Shown: positions 36,269 to 45,232, numbered from the stretch's first letter. The stretch: DNA of 64,000 nt from Megasphaera sp. UBA1696 (GCA_002319965.1 DCJQ01000040.1:1-64000); one strand, 5' to 3'. Numbers and translations are program-made. Notes: a model not told the origin generated them from the letters alone.

Positions 36269-37126
36269 CTATTTCGTTTCTAAATAGGTCCAGCCTTCTT
36301 CCTGGCGGACTTTCTGTTCTTTCATGAGATGGCCCAAGGCCCGTTTAAATGCAGCCTTGCTGAGGCCGAATTTGGCCTTGATGACGGCCGGTGCCGTCTT
36401 GTCGCCGTAGGGCATCTTGCCTTTTCGCTGTTCGAGGAACTGCAAAATCTTCTCGGCATCGGGGTTGATGGCATTTTCCTTCGTCTGGCGCAGGGAAATG
36501 TTGATGCGCCCGTCTTCGCGCAGGAAGGTAATGCGTCCCTTGATCATCTGTCCGATGAGGATGGGACCGTTGAATTCACTGCGGTGCAAAAAGGCGATCC
36601 ACCGTTCGCGGGTCATGAGGTAGGCCCCCTGGTCGGTCATGTTGTAGATGGCCCCTTCGACCCAGTCGCCGACTTTGGCGTCCGTCGCCGCTCTCGACGC
36701 CCGACGCATTTCATCTTCGACTTCCATCGACACGGCCAGGCGGTGGGACTTGTCTTCATAGAGCTTGACCCAGACGTATTCCCCTTCTTTGGGGCGGCCT
36801 TTCATTTCGGCAAAGGGCATGAAGATGCCTCGTTCCGTTCCGACGTCGACGAAGGCGCCGAAGCGCGTCGTATTGATGACCGGCGCATAACCGATCTGAC
36901 CGATTTTAATCTTCGGCAGGCGCATGGAAGCCGTAAGGCGGCCCGACGGGTCGTGGTACAGAAAGACCGTCACGGCATCGCCGATATGGACCTCTTCGGT
37001 TTGCTGATTGATATGGAGGAGGATGTCGTCGTTGGTATTGCCCGTGCCGCCGTCCAAAAAGGCACCCATTTCGCTTTGGCGCAAAACTTCCAGGGTAACG
37101 ATGGTATTTTCTTGATGTGTCGTCAT
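36269..37126 (-). CDS. CvfB-type S1 RNA-binding protein
   Basis: 285 residues. Tandem S1-like modules: an N-terminal half with TLEVLRQSEMGAFLDGG, a second with INTTRFGAFVDVGTERGIFMP, and a third region around GRITFLREDGRINISLRQ. The C-terminal winged helix (KTAPAVIKAKFGLSKAAFKRAL) completes the CvfB layout. CvfB (YitL) binds RNA and affects virulence genes in staphylococci; its role here is unknown. A longer in-frame ORF from 37456 only adds residues read out of rsfS in another frame. ATG at 37126 follows the rsfS stop by 1 nt and has AAGGTG upstream. Last gene of the obg-led operon; a short hairpin at 36242-36260 follows. Confidence 0.88.
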   Translation of the reverse strand: MTTHQENTIVTLEVLRQSEMGAFLDGGTGNTNDDILLHINQQTEEVHIGDAVTVFLYHDPSGRLTASMRLPKIKIGQIGYAPVINTTRFGAFVDVGTERGIFMPFAEMKGRPKEGEYVWVKLYEDKSHRLAVSMEVEDEMRRASRAATDAKVGDWVEGAIYNMTDQGAYLMTRERWIAFLHRSEFNGPILIGQMIKGRITFLREDGRINISLRQTKENAINPDAEKILQFLEQRKGKMPYGDKTAPAVIKAKFGLSKAAFKRALGHLMKEQKVRQEEGWTYLETK

Positions 37127-37127
37127 A

Positions 37128-37511
37128 TTATTCACCTTCGTAGTCGATTCGCGGTGCGTCGGCCCACAAGTTTTCCAGATCGTAGTACTGGCGTTCCTGT
37201 TCGACGAAGACGTGGGCGATGACTTCACCGGCGTCGATGAGGATCCATTTGCCTTCACGGTAGCCTTCGACGTGGAGGATGGGATAGCCGTTCTTTTCCA
37301 TCTGTTCTTCAATGTTGTCGGCAATACTCTGGGTCTGTCGGTTGTTGCGGGCACTGCAGATGACGAAGTAATCGGCCATGAGGGACGACTCCTTGATGTC
37401 GAGGACGGTGATGTCCCAGGCTTTCTTGTCGTCGGCTGCGGCGCAGGCGATTTCATAGACGGATAAGTCTTTCATCGGTTCAGCGTTGGCTGGTTTCATG
37501 GTAATTGGCAT
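37128..37511 (-). CDS. rsfS: Ribosomal silencing factor
   Basis: 127 residues. The RsfS/Iojap domain is clear from KKAWDITVLDIKESSLMADY and FVICSARNNRQTQSIADNIE to HVEGYREGKWILIDAGEVIAH and YYDLENLW. It binds L14 of the large ribosomal subunit and blocks subunit joining in starvation. It sits between the LCP gene and cvfB in an operon with nadD and yqeK, the order known from Bacillus. GGAG is 11 bases before the chosen ATG; Met5 is a possible alternative start. Confidence 0.95.
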   Translation of the reverse strand: MPITMKPANAEPMKDLSVYEIACAAADDKKAWDITVLDIKESSLMADYFVICSARNNRQTQSIADNIEEQMEKNGYPILHVEGYREGKWILIDAGEVIAHVFVEQERQYYDLENLWADAPRIDYEGE

Positions 37512-37546
37512 ATATGAAAAGTCTCCTTTTTTATACGAATGTAAGG

Positions 37547-38491
37547 TCAGGTATCATCGGGCTTGGGCGCCGCCGAGATGGCGTTGTTCGTCCGACCGAT
37601 GACTTTTTGGACTTCGACCGGGTCGTAGGTCCAGTAATATTTATTGTCGCTGTTCTTGCCGCCCGGAGCCATTTCGCCGGGCAGGATATAGAAGTTGATG
37701 TTGTCGGCTGTGACGCTGCGGAAGTCAAAGGCCAGTTCGGCCATGTCTTTAGCCGGGATATTGGAATCAACGTTGTGCCACAGGCGGTACATGAAAAAGG
37801 CGTTGCTCAGGCCGAAGTCCTTTTGCCGGTCTTCGTAGAAGTTCTTGATGAACCGTTCCTGACGCTGGGTACGCGACACGTAGCCGTTGATGTCGAGGTA
37901 GCGCATATACCCCGTGGCGTCCTTGCCGTCGAGGGTCTGGTAGCCTTGGAAGATGTTGATGTCCGTTTCGCCGGCAGCGTCGCCGTGGTACATGTTCTTT
38001 TCGACGTACAAGGGCACGCCGCCGTTCATGTCGACCATCTTCGCGAAGGATTCCGGCGTAAAGGCCGCGTAGTAAGGAATGGGAATGTGGAAAATGTCTT
38101 CCACGACGGCCCTCACCAGGCTGATGCCGCCTTCGGTGTAGACGTCCTGCAGTTCTTGTATCCCCTTTTCCTTGCGTCCTTCGATTTTCGTATCGTCGGG
38201 CAGCATGATCAGGTCGATGTGCTTCTTGTCCTTGTTGATGGCGGCGACGCCGATGAAGTTGGCCTGCTGGGGATTTTCTCCGTCCGTACCGATGAGCAGG
38301 ACGTAGAGCGGCTTATCGGGGCTGGTCTGGACGAAGTCGTTGCTGCCGGCCGGCGTCGTATCGGGCCCTTCGGGCTGCGTTTCGGGACTGGTAAAATGAA
38401 CATAGGCCGAGCGGCAGGCCAAGAAAATAGCCACGGCGGCGACGACGGCTAAAATGCGGTTTAAGATTCTTCTTCTCTTTTCTCGTGTCAT
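37547..38491 (-). CDS. Divergent LytR-CpsA-Psr (LCP) family protein
   Basis: 314 residues with one N-terminal membrane segment (about 9-30) and an extracytoplasmic LCP domain. LCP enzymes transfer glycopolymers from a lipid carrier to the wall. YVLLIGTDGENPQQANFIGVAAIN matches the start of the domain, and GGVPLYVEKNMYHGD and the late RTQRQERFIKNF match conserved regions. Where typical LCP proteins have an Arg-Asp-Thr motif (PRDT), this one has LPDDTKIE, so one phosphate-binding arginine is missing and its activity may differ. The ATG overlaps the yqeK stop by 4 bp. Confidence 0.78.
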   Translation of the reverse strand: MTREKRRRILNRILAVVAAVAIFLACRSAYVHFTSPETQPEGPDTTPAGSNDFVQTSPDKPLYVLLIGTDGENPQQANFIGVAAINKDKKHIDLIMLPDDTKIEGRKEKGIQELQDVYTEGGISLVRAVVEDIFHIPIPYYAAFTPESFAKMVDMNGGVPLYVEKNMYHGDAAGETDINIFQGYQTLDGKDATGYMRYLDINGYVSRTQRQERFIKNFYEDRQKDFGLSNAFFMYRLWHNVDSNIPAKDMAELAFDFRSVTADNINFYILPGEMAPGGKNSDNKYYWTYDPVEVQKVIGRTNNAISAAPKPDDT

Positions 38492-39093
38492 CGTCCGGCC
38501 TTCCTCGCTGCCATCTTCATCATGGCGCTGATATGGGCGTTGCGGTTGATGACCGTACCGATGAAAATCGGTTTCTTCTGATCGAGGAGGTGGCGGATCG
38601 TCGAATCGTAGCCTAAGAGGACGGCTTCGTCAAGGTCCCGTTCGGCGGCCTGACGCAGCGCTTCGACGCCTTCAAAGTCGCGGTTCACTTCGATATAGTC
38701 GGCCATGAAGATGATCTTTTCGAGCTTCCCCATGGTTTCGGCCCCCGTCGTGTGGTGGGCAATGGCCGAGAGGATGTCGGGATCGTCAATGCCGTACTGT
38801 TCCCGGGCCAAGGTCACGGCGGCATAGCCGTGGAGCAGGCTGCCGATGGTAAAGACCGGCTCCGGAAGATCCGTAAAGGAGCGGCCGGCCAAGGCCTGCA
38901 TCTCTTCGAGGGGCTTTTGTTTCGCCGCATCATGAAGGAGGGCCGCTACTTCGGCTGCATCGGCATCGCTGCCGTAAAGGCCGGCTAAGTGCCGGGCCGC
39001 TGCGGCCACGCCGAGGACATGGGTATAGCGGCCGGGCGTCAGGGATTTTTTTAAATCTGCTTTAATGGCATCTTTGAATTCTTCGTTGTACAT
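38488..39093 (-). CDS. yqeK: YqeK HD-domain Ap4A hydrolase
   Basis: 201 residues with an HD domain: RYTHVLGVAAAARHLA (first His), AALLHDAAKQKP (His-Asp), LLHGYAAVTLAREQYG and AIAHHTTGAETMGKLEKIIFMADYIE. YqeK proteins symmetrically hydrolyse diadenosine tetraphosphate. The start is ATG at 39093 with GGAG ten bases upstream, inside the end of nadD (43-bp overlap). An in-frame extension to 39312 would be read from nadD and is rejected. The nadD-yqeK pair is conserved across Firmicutes. Confidence 0.93.
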   Translation of the reverse strand: MYNEEFKDAIKADLKKSLTPGRYTHVLGVAAAARHLAGLYGSDADAAEVAALLHDAAKQKPLEEMQALAGRSFTDLPEPVFTIGSLLHGYAAVTLAREQYGIDDPDILSAIAHHTTGAETMGKLEKIIFMADYIEVNRDFEGVEALRQAAERDLDEAVLLGYDSTIRHLLDQKKPIFIGTVINRNAHISAMMKMAARKAGR

Positions 39094-39692
39094 TGATATA
39101 CTCCATTTTTTCTGATGTATTCGACGACTGCCGAAGGCATCATATAGCGGACGGACAGGCCCAGGCGGATGCGGCGCCTGAGTTCTGTCGAAGAGATTTC
39201 CATGGTCGGCACGGGCAGTTTGAGGATGTTTTTTCCCAGCTCGCCAAAAGACGAGATGATGGAATCGATCTGTTCCGAGCCGTCCGGACGGGTCGCACCG
39301 ATAAACTGACACAGGCTGAGGATTTCTTCCGGATTGTTCCAGTTGTGCAGGTCGTGGATCGTGTCGGTCCCCGAGATGAAATACAGGCTGTGCGACGGGC
39401 CGTATATTTCTTTTAAAAGCCGCAGCGTATCGACCGTATAGGAATTGCCCCGGCGGCGCATCTCCATATCGCTGACGGTAAAATAAGGGTTATCAGCCGT
39501 AGCCAGACGCGTCATGGCCAATCGCTGCTCGGCTGTCGCACCGCAGACATCCTTATTGGGTGTAATGTACGACGGCACGAACAGGACCTTCTTCAGGTGA
39601 AAGGCCTGACGCGCTTCTTCGGCGATCATGAGGTGTCCTAAGTGGATGGGATTAAAGGTCCCCCCCATGACGCCGAGCCTAGTGATTTCCAT
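39051..39692 (-). CDS. nadD: Nicotinate-nucleotide adenylyltransferase
   Basis: 213 residues. Converts nicotinate mononucleotide and ATP to deamido-NAD. The nucleotidyltransferase motif GGTFNPIHLGHLMIAEEA (residues 10-27, with HxGH) and the C-terminal ISSTELRRRIRLG are the two signature motifs. FISGTDTIHDLHNWNNPEEIL is also typical. The ATG lies within the end of the 53-residue small membrane protein gene upstream (14-bp overlap). The next gene, yqeK, starts within nadD. Confidence 0.95.
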   Translation of the reverse strand: MEITRLGVMGGTFNPIHLGHLMIAEEARQAFHLKKVLFVPSYITPNKDVCGATAEQRLAMTRLATADNPYFTVSDMEMRRRGNSYTVDTLRLLKEIYGPSHSLYFISGTDTIHDLHNWNNPEEILSLCQFIGATRPDGSEQIDSIISSFGELGKNILKLPVPTMEISSTELRRRIRLGLSVRYMMPSAVVEYIRKNGVYQCTTKNSKMPLKQI

Positions 39693-39840
39693 GGTACAAA
39701 TAGATTCCTCCCCAGGCGATAGCTACTGCTAACGCATAAAGCAATAAAAACTTGGCATAGTGTCGGTATTCAAATCGTGTCTTCGGCGAGGCGGCATATT
39801 GGCGAAGGGTCCGCCCGTAGCCGCGAAGGCGGCGCAGCAT
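39679..39840 (-). CDS. 53-residue single-pass membrane protein between proA and nadD
   Basis: A short frame below the usual length cut-off: begins MLRRLRGYGRTLRQYAAS and ends AWGGIYLYHGNH. It has a basic, arginine-rich N-terminal half (residues 1-26) and one hydrophobic helix at about 30-48 (KFLLLYALAVAIAWGGIYLY). The start codon shares a base with the proA stop (TGATG) and its stop lies 14 bp inside nadD, so it fits a fully coupled operon position; AAGGG is about 11 bases upstream. The positive-inside rule puts the N-terminus in the cytoplasm. Function unknown. Confidence 0.72.
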   Translation of the reverse strand: MLRRLRGYGRTLRQYAASPKTRFEYRHYAKFLLLYALAVAIAWGGIYLYHGNH

Positions 39841-41084
39841 CAGCGAATCTGCCCTTGGCCGTCGATGAGGTATTTATACGAAACCAGGGCTTCGAGGCCC
39901 ATAGGACCGCGGACGTGCAGTTTCTGCGTGCTGATGCCGATTTCGGCGCCAAAGCCGAATTCAAAGCCGTCGGTAAAGCGCGTCGAGGCGTTGACGTAGA
40001 CGGCTGCCGAATCGACGGCCTTCTGGAAGGCCTTCGCCGTGTCCGGATTTTCCGTGACGATGGCTTCCGAGTGATGGGTGCTGAAGCGGCGGATGTGATC
40101 CAAGGCTTCTTCAAGAGACGCGACGACCTTAACCGACATGATGAGGCTGTTGTATTCCGTCGCCCAGTCGTCGTCATCGGCGGCCTTCATGGCACGGACG
40201 GCCCGGGCTTCATCGTCGCCGCGGAGCTCGACGGCATCGGCATCCATGACCGGCGATAACAGTTCTAAAAAGTCCTTGGCCACGTCGCGGTGGACCAAGA
40301 GGGTTTCCATAGCGTTGCACGTCGACGGCCTCGATACCTTGGCGTTTTCGACGATTTGGACGGCCATGGAAAGGTCGGCGTCCTTATCGACGTAGACGTG
40401 GCAGACGCCGCTTCCCGTTTCGATGCAGGGAACGGTGGCCGTATCGACGACCATGCGGATGAGGCCGGCGCCGCCGCGGGGAATGGCCAAATCGATGAAG
40501 CTGCGCAGGGTAAGGAGCTCTTTGACCAGGGCCCGGTCGGTATTTTCAAGGATGTTGACGCTGTTTTCGGGAAGGCCGGCTGCTTTCAGCCCTTCCCGGA
40601 TGACGGCCGTCAAAGCCGTATTGGAAGCGATGGCTTCACTGCCGCCGCGGAGGACGCAGGCGTTGCCCGATTTGATGCAAAGGGCGGCGGCATCGACGGT
40701 GACGTTGGGCCGCGATTCGAAGATGATGGCAATGACCCCCAAGGGGACGCTGACTTTCTGAATGAAAAGGCCGTTGGGACGGCGGAATTCATCGAGGACA
40801 ACGCCTACAGGATCCGGAAGGTCGATGACCTGGCGAACGCCTTCGGCCATGGCGGAAATCCGATCTTCGGTCAAGGTCAGGCGGTCGACCATGGCCGGCG
40901 CCATCCCCTTTTCTTGGGCCCGCTTCACATCTTCGGCGTTGGCCGACAAGATGTCCCCGCAATGGGTCACGAGGGCCTCGGCAATATAAGCCAGGGCCTT
41001 ATTCTTGACGTCGGTCCCGGCCGTTTGCAGGACGTACGACGCTTCTTTGGCATCGCGGCCCTTGCGGTATACTTCAGATATCAT
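39840..41084 (-). CDS. proA: Gamma-glutamyl phosphate reductase
   Basis: 414 residues of the aldehyde-dehydrogenase superfamily. Reduces glutamyl-5-phosphate to the semialdehyde in proline synthesis. Signature segments: PLGVIAIIFESRPNVTVDAA near 110, CIKSGNACVLRGGSEAIASN near 136, and the catalytic Cys in VSRPSTCNAMETLLVH near 258. FTDGFEFGFGAEIGIST and HVRGPMGLEALVSYKY close the protein, as usual. It follows proB by 15 bp and shares its stop with the start of a small membrane protein gene. Confidence 0.96.
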   Translation of the reverse strand: MISEVYRKGRDAKEASYVLQTAGTDVKNKALAYIAEALVTHCGDILSANAEDVKRAQEKGMAPAMVDRLTLTEDRISAMAEGVRQVIDLPDPVGVVLDEFRRPNGLFIQKVSVPLGVIAIIFESRPNVTVDAAALCIKSGNACVLRGGSEAIASNTALTAVIREGLKAAGLPENSVNILENTDRALVKELLTLRSFIDLAIPRGGAGLIRMVVDTATVPCIETGSGVCHVYVDKDADLSMAVQIVENAKVSRPSTCNAMETLLVHRDVAKDFLELLSPVMDADAVELRGDDEARAVRAMKAADDDDWATEYNSLIMSVKVVASLEEALDHIRRFSTHHSEAIVTENPDTAKAFQKAVDSAAVYVNASTRFTDGFEFGFGAEIGISTQKLHVRGPMGLEALVSYKYLIDGQGQIR

Positions 41085-41099
41085 GGGAAAAACCCCTTT

Positions 41100-42233
41100 C
41101 TAATACATGACGACCAGGTTATCGCGGTGGATGACTTCGTCAAAGATGCCGTTGTGGCCGAGGATATCGGCGATATCTGCCGACCGGCGGCCTTTGATGG
41201 CGTTGATGTGGACACTGCCGTAGTTGGAAATGCCCTTGGCAATGGTCAGGCCGTCATAGACGACGCTGACGATGTCCCCTTCTTCAAAGAAGCCTTCGAC
41301 ACCGGTGATGCCTACGGGAAGGAGGCTCGACCCCTTTTCGAGGATGGCGTCGCGGCAGCCCTTGTCAACGAGGAGTTTCCCCGTCGCCTTGCTGCCCGAA
41401 ACGAGCCAGCGCTTCTTCGAGTGGAGGGGCGTTTCTTTCGCTTTAAACAAGGTCCCCACGTCTTCTCCGGCACAGATGCGGCTGACGATGTCGTCTTCGC
41501 TCCCGGAGGCGATGACCATGTCGACGTCGGCAGCAGTAGCGATGGCAGCGGCCTGGATTTTGGTATACATGCCGCCCGTTCCCATGGCAGATCCGGCGTC
41601 GCCGGCAATGTCGTAGATATGCTTATCGATATTATCGACGTAGGAAATGATCTTGGCCTCGGCATGGGTTCGGGGATTGTCCGTATAGAGGCCGTCGATG
41701 TCCGACAAGAGGATCAAGAGGTTGGCGTCGACGAGACCGCTGACCATGGCCGACAGGGTGTCGTTGTCACCGATTTTATATTCGTCGACGGCGACGACGT
41801 CGTTTTCATTGATGATGGGAATGATGCCCATGTCGATCATGGTTAAGAGGGCATTGCGCGAGTGCATGAATTTGCTGCGGTCCTGTGAGTCCATGCGGGT
41901 CAGGAGAACCTGGCCGACGACTTGGCCGTATTCGCGGAACAGCCGTTCATACGTATGCATGAGAACGCCCTGTCCGACGGCGGCTAAGGCCTGCTTTTCC
42001 CGGATCGACCGGGGTCTTTGATCGAGGTTGAGCGGGGCCATACCGGCATTGGTCGCCCCGGAGCTGACCAAGATCATTTCCTTCCCCTGATTCTGCAAAT
42101 CTGCCAATTCTCGTACTAAATGCTCCATGCGGCGGTAGTTCAATTTGCCCGTCCCATGGGAAATCGTACTGGATCCGACCTTGACGACGATGCGTTTCTT
42201 GTGGTCAAAATCCCTGCGTCTGCTGTTCACCAT
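41100..42233 (-). CDS. proB: Glutamate 5-kinase with PUA domain
   Basis: 377 residues. The amino-acid kinase domain (1-265) has IVVKVGSSTISHGTGKLN, ILVSSGATNAGMAPL, IINENDVVAVDEYKIGDNDTLSA and GTGGMYTKIQAA. The C-terminal PUA domain (about 285-370) starts near GKLLVDKGCRDAILEKGSSL. It phosphorylates glutamate as the first step of proline synthesis and is usually feedback-inhibited by proline. It lies 10 bp downstream of yhbY in the operon led by obg, and proA follows. Confidence 0.95.
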   Translation of the reverse strand: MVNSRRRDFDHKKRIVVKVGSSTISHGTGKLNYRRMEHLVRELADLQNQGKEMILVSSGATNAGMAPLNLDQRPRSIREKQALAAVGQGVLMHTYERLFREYGQVVGQVLLTRMDSQDRSKFMHSRNALLTMIDMGIIPIINENDVVAVDEYKIGDNDTLSAMVSGLVDANLLILLSDIDGLYTDNPRTHAEAKIISYVDNIDKHIYDIAGDAGSAMGTGGMYTKIQAAAIATAADVDMVIASGSEDDIVSRICAGEDVGTLFKAKETPLHSKKRWLVSGSKATGKLLVDKGCRDAILEKGSSLLPVGITGVEGFFEEGDIVSVVYDGLTIAKGISNYGSVHINAIKGRRSADIADILGHNGIFDEVIHRDNLVVMY

Positions 42234-42243
42234 GCCTCACGTC

Positions 42244-42537
42244 CTAGTCTTTAATAAATTCGTATTTCGATTTCTTGTCTTTCTTCTTGAATAAGATGCC
42301 GTAGTGGCCGATGACCTGAATCAATTCGGCACCGAGCATGTCGGCCAAGTCTTCCATCGTTTCTTTCGTCGGCAGGTTGGCGTTGTTGAGGACGTGGGCC
42401 TTAATCAGTTCCCGCGCCGTAATGGCCGCTCTGGCACTGTCGATGACGGCGTCGCTTAAGCCGTCCTTTCCGATTTGGACGACGGCCGGCATGAGGCTGG
42501 CCATCCCCCGTAACTGCTGTCTGTCTTTATTATTCAT
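42244..42537 (-). CDS. yhbY: YhbY/CRM-domain RNA-binding protein
   Basis: 97 residues, one CRM domain. The pattern starts LRGMASLMPAVVQIGKDGLSD, then AITARELIKAHVLNNANL and AELIQVIGHYGILFKK. Members bind the pre-50S ribosomal subunit. AAAGGGAG precedes the ATG. It lies 12 bp after obg, itself a 50S assembly factor, so the pairing makes functional sense. Confidence 0.93.
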   Translation of the reverse strand: MNNKDRQQLRGMASLMPAVVQIGKDGLSDAVIDSARAAITARELIKAHVLNNANLPTKETMEDLADMLGAELIQVIGHYGILFKKKDKKSKYEFIKD

Positions 42538-42549
42538 GTACGTCTCCCT

Positions 42550-43824
42550 TTATTTGTGGTATTCAAATTCCATGGCGTAAATGCGGACCGTATTGCCGTC
42601 CTGAATGCCGTGTTCCTGGAGGAGCTTATCGAGTTCCATATAGCGCCAGATGCGCTGGAAACGGCGCAGGGACTGGTCGTCGTCGAAGTTGGTCATGGCG
42701 ACCAGATTTTCGATGCGGGCACCGGTGATGACGAAGGCTCCGTCCGTATCGCGGGTCACTTCAAAGTCCGGCTTGTTTTCCGCCTTATAGACGACTTCTT
42801 CCGTCGTTTCGTCGGCTTCTTCGACGTATTCTTCAAGGAGGGTCCAGACGCGTTCTAAGAGGCGGTCCATGCCGTCGCCGTTCATGGCGCAGATGGGATA
42901 GACTTCGATGCCCTTGGCCGCCATATAATCCATGAGGCGCTCGAGGTTGTCTGAATCGTCCGTTAAGAGGTCGATTTTATTGGCCGCTACGATTTGGAGC
43001 TTGCGCGACAGTTTTTCGCTGTATTTGGCAAGTTCGGCGTTGATCTTTTCATAGTCGTCAATGGGGTCGCGGCCTTCCATGCCCGAGACGTCGAGGACGT
43101 GGATGAGGATCTTCGTCCGTTCGATATGGCGCAGGAAGTCGTGACCGAGGCCGACGCCTTCACTGGCTCCGTCGATGAGGCCGGGAATGTCGGCCATGAC
43201 GAAGCTGCGGTGATCCGGCAGGTCGACGACGCCGAGGATCGGATTGAGGGTCGTAAAGTGGTAGGCGGCGACTTCCGGCTGGGCTGCCGAAACTTTCCGC
43301 AGGATGCTCGACTTGCCGACGCTGGGATAGCCCAAGAGGCCGACGTCTGCCAAGACCTTCAGTTCCAGGCGCAGCCACCGTTCTTCCCCCGGTTCGCCCC
43401 GTTCGGCAAAGGTCGGCGTCCGGTTGGCGCTCGTTCTGAAATGCCAGTTGCCCCGACCGCCGCGGCCGCCTTTGGCGACGATGGCCTGCTGGCCGTCCCG
43501 CGACAAGTCGGCCATGACCTGGCCCGATTCTTCGTCTTTTACGATCGTTCCCAAGGGAACGGTAATCAATAAGTCTTCGGCGTTTCTGCCGTACTTATTG
43601 CTGCCTTCGCCCTTTCCGCCGGGCTTAGCCTTGAACAGGCGGCGAAAGCGGAAGTCGACGAGGGTGTTGACGTTACGGTCTGCGACGAGGACGACGTTGC
43701 CGCCCTGGCCGCCGTCACCGCCGTTCGGTCCGCCTTTGGGGACGAACTTTTCATGGCGAAAACTGCTCATGCCGTCGCCGCCCTTGCCGGACTGTACAAA
43801 AATTCTTGCTCTGTCTATAAACAT
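42550..43824 (-). CDS. obg: GTPase Obg/CgtA
   Basis: 424 residues. Glycine-rich OBG domain (1-158, GGKGGDGMSSFRHEK and KGGRGGRGNWHF), then the G domain with GYPSVGKSSILRKVS near 165, DIPGLIDGASEGVGLG (G3) and AANKIDLLTD (G4) near 280. The C-terminal OCT domain (about 345-424) is complete. Ribosome-assembly GTPase linked to the stringent response. First gene of the ten-gene leftward operon ending with cvfB; GAGGTG precedes the ATG. Confidence 0.97.
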   Translation of the reverse strand: MFIDRARIFVQSGKGGDGMSSFRHEKFVPKGGPNGGDGGQGGNVVLVADRNVNTLVDFRFRRLFKAKPGGKGEGSNKYGRNAEDLLITVPLGTIVKDEESGQVMADLSRDGQQAIVAKGGRGGRGNWHFRTSANRTPTFAERGEPGEERWLRLELKVLADVGLLGYPSVGKSSILRKVSAAQPEVAAYHFTTLNPILGVVDLPDHRSFVMADIPGLIDGASEGVGLGHDFLRHIERTKILIHVLDVSGMEGRDPIDDYEKINAELAKYSEKLSRKLQIVAANKIDLLTDDSDNLERLMDYMAAKGIEVYPICAMNGDGMDRLLERVWTLLEEYVEEADETTEEVVYKAENKPDFEVTRDTDGAFVITGARIENLVAMTNFDDDQSLRRFQRIWRYMELDKLLQEHGIQDGNTVRIYAMEFEYHK

Positions 43825-44013
43825 AAGTCACCTCATATGAAAATACATGGGGATACAGAAAGAGACACAGCATACATATACCATGTCTCCTGTCTATCTG
43901 TCCATCAATATCAAAATTAACTGCCCTTTCTGCTTCGAAAAAGGGAAAGGGTACGAAAAAGTTCTAAGACTCTTTACGATAAAATTTTAAATCATATTTG
44001 CCAATCTGTAAAG

Positions 44014-45171
44014 TCATTTTTCCTGAATAATTTCCAAGGCCTTTTCAAATTGGGTATCCGTCGGATCCGACGGCGTAAGGGGCACGACGACGTCCGGTTC
44101 AATGCCGACCCCGTCGATTTCACGGCCATTGGTCGTCCGGTACTTGGCCACGGTCACCTTGACGGCCGACTGCTGACTCAAGGGGAAGACGCCTTGGACG
44201 GTGCCCTTGCCGTAGGTCTTGACGCCGACGATGGGGCCGAGCTGCATGTCCTGGACGGCACCGGCAATGATTTCCGACGCACTGGCCGAATTTTCATTGA
44301 CCAAGACGACGAGGGGGATGAGGTCTTCCGTCCCCTGGGCCGTATACTGGTCGACCTTGCCGTCCTGCTCCGTATAGGAGACGATAGTGCTGTTCGGCGG
44401 GACGAAGTTGCTGGCCACGCCTACGGCCTGTTCGACGATGCCGCCGGGGTTGTCGCGCAGATCGAGGATCATATTCTTCATCCCCTGTTCGCGCAGTTTC
44501 GTATATTCCTTGGAAAAATCATCGGCCGTGCCTTCGCCGAAGACGGCAATGCGGATATAGCCGACGTCGGTGCCGTCGATCATCTTACCGGCCACGGTCG
44601 GTACGTGAATCTGACGGCGTTCGACCGTAAAGGTCTTATCTTCGCCGTCGCGGCGGACGACCAAGTTGACGCTGGTATTGGCAGCGCCGCGGATACGCTT
44701 GGATACGTCTTCGAGCTTATTGCCGTCGACGGGCGTCCCGTCGATGGATACCAAGATGTCGCCGCGTTGAAGGCCCGCTTCGGCTGCCGGACTGTCGTCC
44801 ATGACCCCGGCGATGAGGACGCCGTCATCGGTGGAACCGATGTAGACGCCGATGCCGGCATAGGTACCGCTCATCTGGGCCGAAAAGTCCTTGTACAACT
44901 CGCCGCCGAGGTAGACCGAATGCTTGTCCCCCAAGGTGCTGACCATGCCGTTCAAAGCCCCGTCAAAGAGGGCGCTGCGGTCGACATTTTCTGCATAATG
45001 GCTTTCGATGATTTCCAAGGTGCGGAAAAATTCAAACATGGCAGTCGCTCGGCCCGTATAGTACCAAAACATGCCGAAGACAGCCAGGATCATGACGATC
45101 ATACCGCTGCAAAAGAAGGCCAGGGGCCGGCGAATGGTTTCCCAAGCCCGGCGTATAGTTTGTTTATTCAT
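44014..45171 (-). CDS. CtpA-type S41 C-terminal processing peptidase
   Basis: 385 residues with an N-terminal membrane anchor (about 15-37), a PDZ domain (about 95-180, AGIGVYIGSTDDGVLIAGVM, GLQRGDILVSIDG) and the S41 protease domain. Its catalytic serine is in VNENSASASEIIAGA (near 300) and the lysine in VKTYGKGTVQG (near 325). It cleaves C-terminal regions of envelope proteins. It is 61 bp downstream of the EnvC-like M23 gene, so it may process factors of the same divisome/envelope system. GAAGGAG precedes the ATG. Confidence 0.93.
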   Translation of the reverse strand: MNKQTIRRAWETIRRPLAFFCSGMIVMILAVFGMFWYYTGRATAMFEFFRTLEIIESHYAENVDRSALFDGALNGMVSTLGDKHSVYLGGELYKDFSAQMSGTYAGIGVYIGSTDDGVLIAGVMDDSPAAEAGLQRGDILVSIDGTPVDGNKLEDVSKRIRGAANTSVNLVVRRDGEDKTFTVERRQIHVPTVAGKMIDGTDVGYIRIAVFGEGTADDFSKEYTKLREQGMKNMILDLRDNPGGIVEQAVGVASNFVPPNSTIVSYTEQDGKVDQYTAQGTEDLIPLVVLVNENSASASEIIAGAVQDMQLGPIVGVKTYGKGTVQGVFPLSQQSAVKVTVAKYRTTNGREIDGVGIEPDVVVPLTPSDPTDTQFEKALEIIQEK

Positions 45172-45232
45172 GGGTATCTCCTTCTATGGAAATCAAGGCC
45201 GCGAGAAAGGGGCAAAGCAGCTGTGAAAACAC

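Noticed and set aside
36269..37456. Long form of the CvfB-like protein beginning at 37456
   Set aside because: The extra 110 codons are rsfS read in another frame; homology starts at the ATG at 37126.
38488..39312. Long form of YqeK beginning at 39312
   Set aside because: The extension overlaps nadD by over 200 bases; the HD protein starts naturally at 39093 with a ribosome-binding site.
40290..41846. 518-codon open frame on the plus strand
   Set aside because: Antisense to proA and proB; low-complexity shadow of their codon use.
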